Source: Zeugodacus cucurbitae
Lineage: Eukaryota; Arthropoda; Insecta; Diptera; Tephritidae
Length of the DNA: 64,000 nucleotides
NCBI RefSeq assembly: GCF_028554725.1
Contig: NC_071667.1
Span: 68,115,501 to 68,179,500 of the forward strand
Direction: 5' to 3'
The notes below the pieces were generated by a model that saw nothing but the letters and a program-made list of their open reading frames with translations, made no database searches and was not told the origin of the DNA. Of the stretch, positions 12,385 through 24,917 are shown piece after piece (the first letter of the stretch is position 1; each line of letters starts with the position of its first letter). A program made the position numbers and the translations under genes.

Positions 12385-12990
12385 TCAATACTTTCTTGCG
12401 CTTCCTTTTGCCTTAATTACCGCCCTAATCCTTGCTGGTATGGACGAAATGGCATTTTGGAGTAATCCGACCTCCGTGTCATCATACCACCTACTCAAAA
12501 GGACGGCTTTAATTACCGCCCTAATCCTTGCTGGTAAGAACGAAATGGCATTTTGGAGTAATCCGACTTCCATGCCATCATACCACCTATTCAAAAGGAC
12601 GGAATGAAGTTTTTTTGATTCCTCGGCTTCTGTGCGGCTAACTGTTTCTTCATAATCGCCCACAGATTTTCGATCGGGGTTAAATCGGTGCTGTTCCCAG
12701 GCCACGTCAACTGATTTATTCCAATTTTTAACATAAAATCGCGTTCCTGTATAAAAACAAGGGAGTATGTCAAAATTAGTTCTGAATGAGATTCACAACA
12801 GATAGTACAATTTAAAAAAAAATTTTACGATTTTGGATATGTGACATGGCGCAGTATCATCCTGAAAGATCACGTCGTTTTGGTGCTAATACAGTCCTTC
12901 GATGCAGGGTATCAAATTGGCTTCCAGGACTCTTCCTTCAATTAATCCTTTTTAGTCCATTACATTCATTTAATTTAAGAAAAACTCAAC
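12385..12990 (-). pseudogene. Broken Tc1-type DDE transposase
   Basis: Reading the minus strand from about 12990 downward, EGRVLEANLIPCIEGLY is followed by an in-frame TAG. Then comes VIFQDDTAPCHISK, which carries the second catalytic aspartate. Further on, WPGNSTDLTPIENLWAIMKK carries the third acidic residue. The C-terminal ARIRAVIKAKG tail ends at 12385. Besides the internal stop there is at least one frame break between the two catalytic blocks and a 96-bp duplication in the tail. The N-terminal DNA-binding half and the first catalytic residue are missing. The copy is certainly inactive. Confidence 0.85.
12413..12604. repeat. 96-bp tandem duplication in the transposase tail
   Basis: TTAATTACCGCCCTAATCCT begins at 12413 and again at 12509; the two 96-bp units are nearly identical. 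The period is 32 codons, so the frame is kept and the transposase peptide repeats the segment ending ARIRAVIKA. Confidence 0.85.
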
Positions 12991-13016
12991 GGTGAGGTAT
13001 AATTTGGGTTATGATA

Positions 13017-13373
13017 TACAGTGGAACTTCTCTAACTCGAATCACCACAAAAAACTTCGAGTTAGAGAGACTTCGAGTTATAGAAATTTTCATTAAAACA
13101 TAATTTTTTCAAACAACTATAAAAAAGAGATATAATAAAATTTTTTGCCTCGATAGTAAAATTTTAAATGTTGTATTCCCTTTTCGAAAAGTTCGATTTA
13201 TGGAAGGAAATTTGTATGAAATTTGATTTCTATTGCCAATTCAAGAGTTCGAGTTATGGAAAACTTCGAGTTATGGAATGAAATTTGATTTCTAAACGCT
13301 ATTGCCAATCCAAAAGTTCGAGTTATGGAGATCTTCGAATTATAGAAGTTCGAGTTATGGAAGTTCCACTGTA
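13017..13373. mobile_element. TA-flanked MITE, family B copy 2
   Basis: The terminal repeat TACAGTGGAACTTC (13017) is mirrored by GAAGTTCCACTGTA ending at 13373. Subterminal sequence holds many short copies of CGAGTTAGAG/CGAGTTATGG on both strands. It abuts the right side of the Tc1 relic and probably replaced or interrupted its right end. Confidence 0.8.
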
Positions 13374-14520
13374 TTTCAAATAGATTTTATGAACTATTTC
13401 GCCGATTGTCATTAAATGGTTTGGCATGAGTTAAACTGAAACCAGTGACAGACAAAGACCTGGAAATGACTCGATAAATCCAAGTATTTACTCTTCGAAT
13501 GTCCTCTTCAACCCACTCATTTAACGAGAATTGCCTTTTTAATCAACCCATTCAAAACTAGTTTGTTTTCAAAGCTTAAAAAACCTAATTACTCACTAGC
13601 ATACCTTATCATAGGTTTATAGTATAATACCGTTGGTTAAACAACAGAACAATAGCGTAAATCAATCATTCGCCATAATTTCTATATCCTCTGACTAAAT
13701 TCATTATCAGTAATGTGACGTACATAAGTATTCTCAAGTTCTTCATAAAATAGCAAAATATTGTATTTAGTCCTCAAAAGAATATATATGTTTATTTCGC
13801 GTGCTTTCAAATGAGGTCATTACTCCAAAATATATACATACACACAAATATACATATGTACATTAATCAATAAGTTATAGTTCTGCACTCGCAAATTATT
13901 AGACTCTTGTGTCGTAGATACATACATACATATGTATATCATTAGTGACATCAAAGAGACTAAATAAAGTAGATATCAGCAAGATACACATAACATGTAC
14001 CTATGTATGTATGTATACATGCATATACTAAAATATTTTGGATTTTCGGCAAAAGTTTTGACGTCTTTGCTTGCCACAAAAAGAATACTTGGCATGTTCT
14101 TGTCATTCAATGTACATTTCTACATAAAGTTTACGACTTACGTTGTCTTTATACATATGAACATACTTTGGGAATCGTAAATTTGTGGTGTATCTAATTT
14201 GTATGCAGACAAATAGTTCATATTACATACATATGTACAATATTTGGCTTTGCTATTCAATAATAAAGAAGACTTTATCGCTATATACTTCAACAAGAAT
14301 ATTAGATTCGGTTTGCTGGAGCACTTTAGATACTAAAATATTGTATTTTTATTATTATTATGAATTATTAAAATTATTTCGAAACATGAAGAACTTATTG
14401 AAGAACTCTTCAATATACAACTCTTCAATATACGTATTTGGAATTTATTTGAAAATTAATCTAAATTTTTAGAAATTCATTCAAGCATCTAAATGCATAC
14501 TTGTTTTATAAAAAATTAAT
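13374..14520. other. Non-coding AT-rich interval
   Basis: No supported gene. The stretch holds scattered CATA/TATG microsatellite runs (for example 13919-13935, 14003-14016) and short open frames without any recognisable domain. Confidence 0.6.
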
Positions 14521-15856
14521 TATACCCTGAACAGGGTATATTAAGTTTGTCACGAAGTTTGTAACACCCAGAAAGAAGCGTCGGAGGCCCTATAAAGTAT
14601 ATATATAAATGATCAGTATGTTGAACTGAGTCGATTTAGCCATGTCCGTCTGTCTGTCCGTCCGCCCGTCTGTCTGTCTGTATATATACGAACTAGTCTT
14701 TCAGTTTTTAAGATATCGTTTTGAAATTTTGCAGATGTTATTTTCTCTTCAAGAAGCTGCTCATTTGTCGGAACTGCCGATATCGGACCACTATATCATA
14801 AAGCTGCCATACAAACTGAACGATCGGAATCAAGGGCTTGTATGGAAAACTTCCGCATTTTACTACATATCATCACGTAATTTGGTGTGAGTTATTGCTC
14901 ATAGAAATAATTTAATCTCCAAAAAAATTGTTCAGATCGGTTCACTATATCATATAGCTGCCATACAAACTGAACGATCGGAATCAAGGGCTTGTATGGA
15001 AAACTTCTGCATTTTACTACATATCTTCACGAAATTTGGTGTGAGTTATTGTTCATAGAAATAATTTAATCTCTGAAAAAATTGTTCAGATCGGTTCACT
15101 ATAGCATATAGCTGCCATACAAACTGAACGATCGGAATCAATGGTTTGTATGGAAAACTTCCGCATTTTACTACATATCTTCACGAAATTTGGTGTGAGT
15201 TATTGCTCATAGAAATAATTTAATCTCCGAAAAAATTGTTCAGATCGGTTCACTATAGCATATAGCTGCCATACAAACTGAACGATCGGAATCAATGGTT
15301 TGTGTGGAAAACTTCCGCATTTTACTACATATCTTCACGAAATTTGGTGTGAGTTATTGTTCATAGAAATAATTTAATCTCTGAAAAAATTGTTCAGATC
15401 GGTTCACTATAGCTTATAGTTGCCATACAAACTGAACGATCGGAATCAATGGTTTGTATGGAAAACTTCCGCATTTTACTACATATCTTCACGAAATTTG
15501 GTGTGAGTTATTGTTCATAGAAATAATTGAATCTCTGAAAAAATTGTTCAGATCGGTTCACTATAGCATATAGCTGCCATACAAACCGAACGATCGGAAC
15601 CAAGGGCTTGTATGGAAAATTTTCGCATTTGACGTGGTATCTTCACGAAATTTGACATGGATTACTGCTTAAGGTAATAATATAATCTCCGAAAAATTGT
15701 TCAGATCGATTAACTATATAACCTTAATGTTTCTATGAAACAACCCGGCAAAAAAGAATTAGTAAAATGTTTTTTTTTTACTTACTTTTTCTTACGTCTT
15801 CAGATTTGCTTAAGCACATAGTTACTAAAAGAAATGCGCCTGTGAAGGGTATATTA
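14521..15856. repeat. Interspersed repeat with 154-bp tandem core
   Basis: The element opens with TATACCCTGAACAGGGTATA, which is itself a short palindrome. It contains a GTCTGTCTGTCCGTCC-type pyrimidine run at about 14646-14680 and closes with GTGAAGGGTATATTA at 15856. This head and tail match a common dipteran dispersed-repeat pattern that I recognise but cannot name or classify. The core (about 14790-15740) is a tandem array. The landmark G(C/T)TGCCATACAAAC recurs at 14803, 14957, 15111, 15265, 15419 and 15573, an exact 154-bp period. Units differ by only a few substitutions. The open frame at 14642-14890 belongs to the repeat and is not a gene. Confidence 0.8.
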
Positions 15857-16928
15857 GTTAATATGTTCTAAACAAAAATACACCATTAAATGTTAAGCTC
15901 CATTATTTCAGCTAACATAGTAATGTTTCCGGTATTATTTAAATCCGTTCTACATTTATAAACATGAGATTTTAACACATCCCCTCCGACCCACCAAACA
16001 CCCATCCACCCACACAGCGGTGCATACATATTAACAGCATTGAGCAGCTGCGGCACGGCTTTATCAGCGTATACGGCGGAAATGCGGCATGCACGAATGT
16101 CAAGGCTAACATTTCTATGAAAAATATTTCCAAATCTTTGCATCAATGTACAAATGTTATTTATTTCGTTGCACAAACCGCTACACTACATACATACACA
16201 AACACACACACTCACAAACGAGTGCATGTGGGATTGTTTAGATATTTTAAAGCTGTGAATTTATAGCGCTCCCTTTGTGTGCCCACACAACTGATGCCGA
16301 TGTCGATGCGCGTACACAAATCACATTCACATATTTATAGCTAGCTACATGTGTGCGCATATGCGCGAGCTTTTGTATGACCAAGAAGACGACGCAGTTC
16401 AACTATTTTTTCCTCTTGAACACACACGCAAATTACCAGCGTTTTCAGCGCGTGGAGTGCAGTGACAGGTTGAATATATCGTACAAACATACATACATAC
16501 ATACGTGCGCGCCTAGTTATAATGCAATAATATTATTTTTCGCAGCATTCAAAGCCCAATGCACCCAGAAATACATACATCTATGTATGCGAATATAAGT
16601 TTATTGTGTACATTTCTTTGGTCCCATGTGGGCGCACGCTAGTTTTGTGACTCTTCCGAAAAATATATCATTGTAATTACACACAAACATATACACATAC
16701 AGTTGCAACAGAAATATGAAAATAATATATAAATCAAAATTAAAATAATATACAATTTACATTTGCATTTGTACAGTGATAGTGATAATTATTCATGAAA
16801 TATTTGAAAGAGTCGTTAAATAATATAAAAGGTTTTTCATTAATTTTTTTAAAGAAAGCCAATTTCCTTATTATAACTTTGATTATAATATACGACAAAA
16901 TTGACTTTTTTCTGAATATTTGGACACA
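15857..16928. other. Non-coding interval
   Basis: No supported gene. CA-rich microsatellite stretches (about 16190-16215) and (CATA)n runs (16489-16503) occur. The rest is unremarkable AT-rich sequence. Confidence 0.55.
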
Positions 16929-17405
16929 TCAATTTTTCCCAGGAGATTAATCATAAGTACAAAATTACATCCTCCGATTTTCGAAGTTAGCCTCCAAAAT
17001 TGAAATATTCGGTTTCGAAATTCGAAAAAAATGACTTTTTAAAAAAATTATTATTAATTACAAGACATAGTTACAAAAAATATAAAATATTGAAATGTAA
17101 TATATATTTTCCTCTTAATTTAATGGTATATAAAACTTTTGGCTCAAGTTTGATCTTCCAAAAAAAAAAAAATCAAAAAATTTCATAGCGAAAAATACTG
17201 ACGAAAAAGTTTTATACACCATTGAATTAAGAAAAAAATTTGGATTATATCTATATTTTGGATTCTTTAGTATATCCTCTAATTAATAATATTTTTTTTA
17301 AAGCCCTTCTTTTCATCTTCGAATCTAAATAATTCGATTTTGGACGCTAACTTCGAAAATCGGAGAATATTTTTTTACCTATGACTCAATCTCCCCGAAA
17401 AAATT
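16929..17405. repeat. Long fold-back (inverted repeat) element
   Basis: Left arm about 16929-17146 and right arm about 17195-17405 are diverged inverted repeats of more than 200 bp with a short A-rich loop. Paired landmarks are CTCCGATTTTCGAAGTTAGC (16971) with GCTAACTTCGAAAATCGGAG (17346), AAAAATTATTATTAATTA with AATTAATAATATTTTT, and AATGGTATATAAAACTTTT with AAAGTTTTATACACCATT. The pairing is imperfect but continuous across the arms. There is no coding potential. It could be a foldback transposon or a hairpin-RNA locus. Confidence 0.75.
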
Positions 17406-20400
17406 AGTATGGTCCAATACTCAGGCGAGTGTTGTTCAGTGTTATTATTGAAATATCGTATTTGATCGCCATTTTCGGAATAGTAGTCGTAGATGCTTCT
17501 CAAATTTATTTAGCTTCTAAAGTTTTTCATCTTCCATGCAACTATTCTAGCCTGTGTCTAGGCCTCTAAGGTCAATGTTTCATTTTTGAAAAAAATTTTG
17601 AAAAATACTGTCAAGTTTTCAGTCCTTAGCTGGTTAACAATGCAGATTTATTCCGGTTTCTGTGGTTGAGATAGAGTTGTGGACCTTTCCAACACGCCCC
17701 ACAGGTTCCCTGTTCCCTCGAGATCTTCCTTTTCGTCGACTGAGGTCGTTCTTAAAAATATAGCGATAAAAGTGTTCTGTAGGAAGAAAGTGGAATGAGA
17801 TTTCTGTAACATTTGAGTGAAAAATCCTTGGAGAGGTACGGACATAAGATAACATCCAGTGAGAGTTTACTGGACTTTGTGAGAGAAGGCTCTGTATGTA
17901 GCAAAAGGAAAAAGTGAGTTTATATAGTCATACAGAGACCAATTTTGATAATTATAAAGTTATTTTTGATAACCTAGTATATTCCTTTGGAGAGACGGTT
18001 GTTTTTTTTAAGTTAACTATCTAAGATTTTAGACTGTCAGAGCCGTATCAATACTTCTTTATTCAACATTTAAGAACCAATATATTTCTAGTTTAAAACT
18101 TAGCTGTAAAGTTTTTGTCAACAACTAATTTATTTACAACAACAACAATATTATTCCTTACATGGAGTCCTTCCAAAATTCGGTAACACTTTAGTAGTAT
18201 TATCAACTGTAAAATTTACTTAAAACCGAAACGAGCTACATATATTTTATTCAATTTCATATTATATTAGACCGTCATAACCTCAACATCACATAGGACA
18301 AAATAATTTCAGACAAATTAAAATTGCATGTCCGCTATTCGTACATTTTGTGAACACTGTTAATGCATATCCGTTTCGGCGAATGGAAAATTAACTACTC
18401 TATATCCACATATGATATGTATGAATGCATCCAATAGCAGCAGGTGCATGCAACGTGAGACGACAGTTGCTTGCTGGCAATTATGATGAAAATTACCGCT
18501 GACAGACATTCAAACTGTCAAACATGCCAAAAACAAAGCGCCACCAGCAAACCAGCAATTGTAACAAACGAATTTGTATTGCAAATGTCAATGCAGTGTG
18601 ACAGCGCATTGTTGTTGTTGATGTTTTTCACTTAATGTGTTATTCATATTTTTTTATTATTTTGTCCACTGCATGATGATGACTTTGGCTCCGCGTCTTC
18701 GGCAAGCCAAACTTTTTTATTTTTATTTTATTTTATTTGTGCTTTGCTGCTGCCGCTGCTGCTGCTGCTGTCGGAAGTGGCCAAACAAACCACAGCAATT
18801 TGTACGCCGGCTGCGACGCCACTCTTCATGCACTGGAAACTCCTTCATCAGCGACTTTCTAAATAGTGATGGCTGCGATTATTGTTTCAGTTGCAGTCAA
18901 TGTTGTTGTGGTTATTGTTGTTGTTGTTTGTTATGCTTTTGGTGCTATAGATATAGTAAAATATTGTGATAGTCCAACATGTGGCAATAAACATGTATGT
19001 TTGCGCGGTGTTGTTGTTGTTATTGCTACATGCTGATATTGATATCGCGCGTGGCTCGATTGTATTTTGTTATTGTTGTTGTTGCTGTTATGGTTCATGT
19101 ATAAGCTGATTTGCCAACTTTTGGTGAATTCATTCATAGCGGATTGCATGCAGTAAGTCGTTAGTAAGCAGCAACAACAACAGAAAAGGAACAACAACAA
19201 TAGCAACTATTGCTCAGCTTTAGTTGTTGTAGTAACAGAATTGCAGATTCATTCTGTTATGCTTATACTTCTAATTTATGTATGTATGTGTTTACTTATT
19301 TTTGGTGTTTCTGTTGTTGTATTCTTTATTAGTTGCAGCAGTACCAGCAGCAGTCGCAGCACCTTTCGTTTATTGCATATAAGAAGCATAACAAATATGA
19401 ACACAATGCGCATGCGCCACACATTATCGCACCTCGTCAATAGCACGCACACACACATGCTTACATTCACACCAACATTGTTGCAGTTAGCAGCACTGCA
19501 ACCGCTAGATCGCGGCAAATCCAATCGCATCGCTGCACAACGCTTTTCCATCGCTAATATATATATGTATGTATGTGTGTAGTCGCATTTAACGGTTTTA
19601 CTGCAAATACTTGCATTCACCGCACACTCGTCGCTTGACAGCAGCGGCAGCAGTAGTGCAGCAGCATCGACAGCGGCGTGTGCGCCACATTTTCAATCAC
19701 TACTCGAGACCATTTCAGTGCTCCGGCAATAATTCCAAGTGTCTGCGTCGAGCAATAAGTGCTGAAGAATCGAAAAATATACATACATAGATAGAAAAAA
19801 TATTGAAAAATATGAATATTCACAAATGTGAGTGTGTGTGTGTGTAGTGCCAAATATACATACATAAGTGAAGTGTCAAGTGTAACTAGTGGCCACGCTT
19901 ACAATTTGTAAATGGATTAAATTTTCGTTTTACACCAATATGATTTTTTTTTTGTTCTGACACACACACTTACATACATATGTGCCTATATGGTGCGTCT
20001 CGGGGCCATCGCGTCAATTGAAAATTAAAACTTTATGTAAATTCACTGTTTCTCTGTGTTATAACACTTCCATTTCAAAGACGTTTCAATGTTAAAATTA
20101 ATATAAATTACAATCAGAATTTTCGTAAGTGGGCGCCGTTGTAAAACTTGTGTGCAGTGCATTTGTTGTGATGACATCGTGCGATATAGATATACATACA
20201 TACATACATATTTATGGCCTAAAATTCACTAAAATACACTGTGCTGCGGCAATTTGTATATACATAAATACAACAATAATATATTCTATAATTTATTCAA
20301 ATGAGCTTTTATTCAAAACTGTGTGTGAAAAATTGTGAGAAAATATTTTATTAAAGTCTCTAACTAAAATAATTATTAATAATTAAGTATTTGTGTACAT

Positions 20401-20621
20401 ATATGAGGAGGTTGTAATTGATTTAGACGATCATACAGACAAACAAATACAGATGAAAGGTAAAAACTGTTTTTTTTTAGAAATTAAGCATAAGGTGCTT
20501 CAGTTAAGAAGTATTTTACAGAACAAACTATATTTTTAATTAACAAAAATAATAATAATATTTTATAGAACACAAAAATGAAAAAAAAAATATTTTCTAA
20601 ATCGGTTGGCTTGTAATTTGC
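17406..20621. other. Non-coding interval with trinucleotide runs
   Basis: No supported gene. TTG/CAA and CTG/CAG runs dominate 18610-19340, including (CTG)n at about 18740-18770, and create spurious Cys- or Leu-rich open frames on both strands. (CATA)n occurs near 20192-20210. Parts of 19620-19900 look leader-like, but no start site can be assigned. Confidence 0.5.
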
Positions 20622-21330
20622 ATAAGGGGTTATATGGGTTTCGTGGGTTCAAAAATTATTTTTTGGCTTATTAATTTCTACGACATCTCATGAATATTAT
20701 CCTAACTTTTCAAGTCGATCCGAATAATAGTTTCGGCGATACAGCCTTTGGAAGGTGTGTGCTCCAAGTCAGGTATTATTGTTACTCAAAACTTTAAACG
20801 CGTTTTTCTCGGAATCGTGTTTTCAAAATCGGTGGTCAAATGTTCTCGAAAACTACTCAACCGATTTTGATGAAATTTTGCACAGGTGTTCGAGATACAA
20901 TTTACTCGTGCTTGAATGAAGGATTTTTTGTTTTTTTTTTTCAATTACAACTATTAAAAAAAAAAAAAAAAAAAATGTCAAGCAAATTTGACCGAAATTT
21001 TTAATTTTTTGTAAAAATTTCTGCCAAAATTCCAATTTTTACTTTTTTTGTCTTTCGTTCAAGCACGAGGTCTTACATAAAAAACTTATTTTTGTTTTTC
21101 CATTTTGGATGATCCTGTCAGGAGTTATGCTGACAACACGGAAGCACCTTTATTCCGAGGAGTCACTGGAAATGACGTCACAATGGTTTCATTTTTTTTT
21201 TTTTTTAATTTCAGAAATTATTCTTTAAATATGTATCTATAAGACAAAAAACATTATAATTGAAAAAATAATTTTTTACATAGAAAAAATTATTGAAAAT
21301 ATGTCTTTTTTACCCGACAAAAGCCATGTA
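20622..21330. mobile_element. TTAA-type MITE, family A copy 2 (inverted)
   Basis: The left end ATAAGGGGTTATATGGGTT (20622) is a degraded family A terminus. The interior matches copy 1 in reverse orientation. The complement of 21190-21330 reads TACATGGCTTTTGTCGGGTAAAAAA and then TCTTATAGATACATATTTAAAGAAT, as in copy 1 near 3182-3320. The right terminus is damaged: CCATGTA is followed by TGAGGG in place of ACCCCTTAA. At about 709 bp it is the longest of the three copies and keeps interior sequence (about 21060-21180) that the others lack. It includes a 20-base A run at about 20955-20974. Confidence 0.75.
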
Positions 21331-23880
21331 TGAGGGTCATCCAATGTGACGTCCAATTTAGAGATTTTTTTTAGAATTTTATTTTTTTCACATGAGATGA
21401 CCCCGTTAAATTCAAAAGAAAAATAATCATTTTCCTCTTTATGAAAATATGTCATCGAATCTCCGAAATTGTAAGAATTATTATTATTATAAAACTATGT
21501 TTTTTAATACTATATTCGAGTTTTTTAAGCCAATTTTTGTTTTAATTTTGTGATTTTTCGGTTTTCGATAAAAGAAATCTTAATGCTTTTTAGTGTTATG
21601 TCTGTGCTACACATATCTAAATATACTTTACTGAACATCTTCTTTATTGTTGTACTTTTGTTGTTGTTTTTTGTAACGAAAGAAAAAGTTATTCAAATAT
21701 TTTTTAGAAATGCTGCTTACCCTTGGTCTTGGTCCTTGGCCGGCAATATGGATTCGTTCTGACTACGTTCATTATTTTGTCCTTAGCCTATTTTATGCAC
21801 TTTAGGAGTGGCGATTTTTAAAGAAATCGATTGGCAATCGTTGCCTACATTTTGGCGCGGTTCTTAAAATTCGCATAATTTGATTATGAAACTTTAACAA
21901 TATTGTTTTTCAATTCAGTTAAATCAATTGCCCCACAGTGGATTCAATTTGTATGGATAATGTTTCTGATAGAAATTATATAAATTTTTAGAGCAATATG
22001 ACTTTCAAAAGTACATTTATGTTCTTCACTTAACAGTCGAAAAAGTATCATAATTTGATGCCATAATTGTAACACCTTCGTTTATATACATACATATGTG
22101 TATGTGTAAATGAGCCTCTCCCATGCAAAGCTTGCAACATTTCCCCCCACACACACTCAACAACAACAAAAATTATGTTGTGTCGAGTAATTCAATATGC
22201 CTTTTGTAGGCGAAGCAAAGACAAAAACAAATAAAAAAATATGCGTTTTTATGCTGAGATTTTGTTTCGAGTGATTTATGATTGCACCGTCACTACAAGT
22301 AGTGTTCATTATATATTTTAGAAATACATTTTCTTCTACTCTTTTATTTATGTACCCCGCATATGCAGGCATACTTCAATCTTCTCTATCTGTGCGCAGC
22401 AAACAAAAAATAAACTATTGAGATTGAGATTGACGTGATCCGATAAGTGGTCGTAAAACACTTGAGAATCCAGTACGGAATTCTTCAGCGAAATGAAGAA
22501 GTCATTGACGTTTCTTCACTATTTAATGAGTGCCAACTATTCATAATTACTACATACCGCAACAACAACAACAACAACAACAATAGTGAAGTGTAGAAAT
22601 TTGTGTCAAACAAATTGTTGTTTGTTTTTTTTTATTTTTTACAACATTTACAACAAATTAAAGTTTTAAATGTGTGACTCTAACATTTTTCACTTTAATT
22701 TGTGAGTTTGTTTGAAATGAATTATGAATTTTACTTTGAGTTTATCGTTCAAGCTGGTTTTGCAGTTTTTTCAACTTTCTATGTTCTTCTATTTCGCCAA
22801 CATTTCACTTTCGCTTGCTGGTTTGGGTTTCATATTTTTTACGATTTTACATATGAAAGAAGAAAAGTTTTTTTTTTTGCAAAATAAAATCTATTAAGAT
22901 TGTCTCTTCGTTGATTTTAATTCATTATCATTGATATTCTTCGAGATCTTAAGCCCGCGGCATCTTATGAATATTCTAATTAAGTTTAATTTATGCTTCT
23001 TATGAATTGAAGAGTATTTTTTAATGAAATAAAATGCACGAACGAAATTGTGTGGTACAATCATCTACTTTAGAAGGCATGACCCATTCGAGATGTCCGT
23101 TACATAACGGGTTCTAAGTACAAGGCATCCTGGGAAAACTGAATCTTATATCGTAAATTCATCCGTATATTTCAATGTGACTCGGCTGCAGCTTTTCCAC
23201 GTTCAACCTCATAATTCTCAACGTGTTTATTCCTAAACCGAAGATATCTGAAAGAAAATCTGCTCCACCCTTATATTCCTATTTTCTTCGATTTCAGTAG
23301 TACATAAACGATATCAATAAAGTAGAAGCTTATACTTATTAGTTCATTAATCAACTAAATTTGACTACACATTACTGTTTCCTACCATTGTCTATCCTAC
23401 ATATTGCTGCTCCGCTGTATGTAATCGTCTAGGCCTCTAAAAAGTCTAAAATGTGTTTAATAGTTAAACTTCTATAATATTTGTATTTATTTATAGCTTT
23501 ATGTCTTATGCCTTGATGAGCGATCTATTGTGAATACACATACACGTATATATCGCCTGCGTGCCTATAAGTACTCTTTAATGACACATTTATGAGCGAT
23601 GAAGTGATTAGTATTTTTATGTTGTTATTTTTCAAAATTGGGAACGCATCAAGGGGATTTTGAAACGAAAACTAAAAATATTTCTTTCGTGTGGGATACT
23701 GGGGTTTTCAATTGGACGGGTGCGATGTTGGGATTGTGTATATGCAAGTGGGAAAAATTTGACTGTTTCAATCTTCATTATCTGTAACTCAAAGTAAAGC
23801 CAGCTGTAGATAATTATTTTTTGTTTCGAAAATCGATGGAAATTTGTACTCTATGTTGCCTTGTCTATATTCTGAAGTAA
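21331..23880. other. Non-coding interval
   Basis: No supported gene. It contains (CAA)n at 22559-22582 and AT-rich single-copy-looking sequence. Short open frames have no domain and no plausible splice context. Confidence 0.55.
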
Positions 23881-24052
23881 CATAGATTTTAAAAAGATCC
23901 GATGCTTATATCCCACGTTTTCACTGGGGTTTCAGCTTCGGTCTTCTATGGGAGTAAGATATAATTGACACCTATTTCCCATAGAAGACGGAAGCTGAAA
24001 ATCCTAGGAAAACAGGGGATCTAACAGCCGGATCTGTTTTAAAATCTTTGTT
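23881..24052. repeat. Imperfect hairpin, arms about 75 bp
   Basis: The left arm (about 23881-23955) and right arm (about 23977-24052) are inverted repeats. GTCTTCTATGGGA (23941) pairs with TCCCATAGAAGAC (23977), TTTCAGCTTC with GAAGCTGAAA, and ATAGATTTTAAAAAGATCCG with CGGATCTGTTTTAAAATCTT. The loop is about 20 bp. It is longer than a typical insect pre-miRNA stem, so a small hairpin-RNA gene or a decayed foldback element is possible. Confidence 0.65.
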
Positions 24053-24917
24053 GAGATAAAGTAGTGTTTAAAGAAGAGTTGAACCTACCTATAATAAGAA
24101 TAACTCCTAAGGGACGAATAAAAATTACTGCAGATGTTAAGTCGTATATTTAAATCTCAAGTCAACTCGAAAAAAACACGCCATTCGATCCTCAAGGTCC
24201 AATTTCCTGGTATATTTTGGAACCAAAAATAAAGTGATTCGTAGAGTTTCTCTTCATATTTTATGTGTGGATCCGAACGTTACCGGGCTAATTGAGAGTC
24301 CTACGGGTCGAAACCGATTCATGACGACTAACGACTGAGAACGACTAAAATTAGAACGGAGTAAAAAAGTTGGATAGCAATAGCAAAATCTCTAAAGTTT
24401 GTATAATCCTCAAGAACTCGGCCAAATATCTTTCTTCTGCTATCATTAGCCCATCCCGCTTATCTGACCCTTTGATATGACTCTTCTTCTACACTATACC
24501 ATTTTCAAGCATTTTTTGTTTTGTATGGGTGTGAATGACTAATGCGAGTGAGCAAGCATAGCTGTAAGTTGCAGCGTAGCACTCTAGTACTCTTGTACAT
24601 GCTCGGGGTGCATTCAATTGAAATGAGTCTTACTCGTAACTAAATAAGATCAATTGCAAAAGGAGGAATAAATGAACGTGTGAACTCATTTAAAAATAGC
24701 CACAACATACATATACATACTCGTACCTACCCATAAACATACATACTAACACGTTCTAATATCGCTCTTTGTTTGCATTACAGTTGCCATTGCAACGTCG
24801 GTGGATATGGAAGATTAGACTGAATCGTGCAGCTAACGCTCGAGACGCGTGCTTGTGCGTTTCTCTTTTATTGTTTCTTCAACGAAATTCGACTGAAATT
24901 GTACGAAACGCATAGAA
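24053..24917 (+). other. Apc upstream region with 5'UTR acceptor
   Basis: A pyrimidine-rich tract ending GTTTGCATTACAG (acceptor AG at 24782-24783) precedes the Apc coding start by about 135 bases. The coding exon therefore probably begins at 24784 and is joined to an upstream non-coding exon. An in-frame TGA at 24894-24896 sits between this acceptor and the ATG at 24918. The rest is non-coding. Confidence 0.5.

Larger units (their letters stand above)
12087..13016 (-). mobile_element. Tc1-family transposon relic
   Basis: The left end TACAGTGCTGGGCAAAAA (12087) is a Tc1-like terminal repeat. The minus strand encodes recognisable pieces of a DDE transposase (see the pseudogene entry). The matching right terminal repeat is absent and the sequence runs into a MITE at 13017, so the right boundary is nominal. 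Confidence 0.75.

Noticed and set aside
14642..14890. Open frame beginning with a Ser/Val/Cys repeat
   Set aside because: Lies inside the dispersed repeat 14521-15856; it reflects the GTCTGTCC run and the first 154-bp unit.
14790..15740. Regular repeats considered as a CRISPR array
   Set aside because: Units are 154 bp, contiguous and without unique spacers, in a eukaryotic genome; this is an ordinary tandem array.
18637..18969. Cys-rich 110-codon open frame on the + strand
   Set aside because: It is produced by CTG/TTG microsatellite runs; the opposite frame is Asn/Gln-rich, and there is no domain or splice context.
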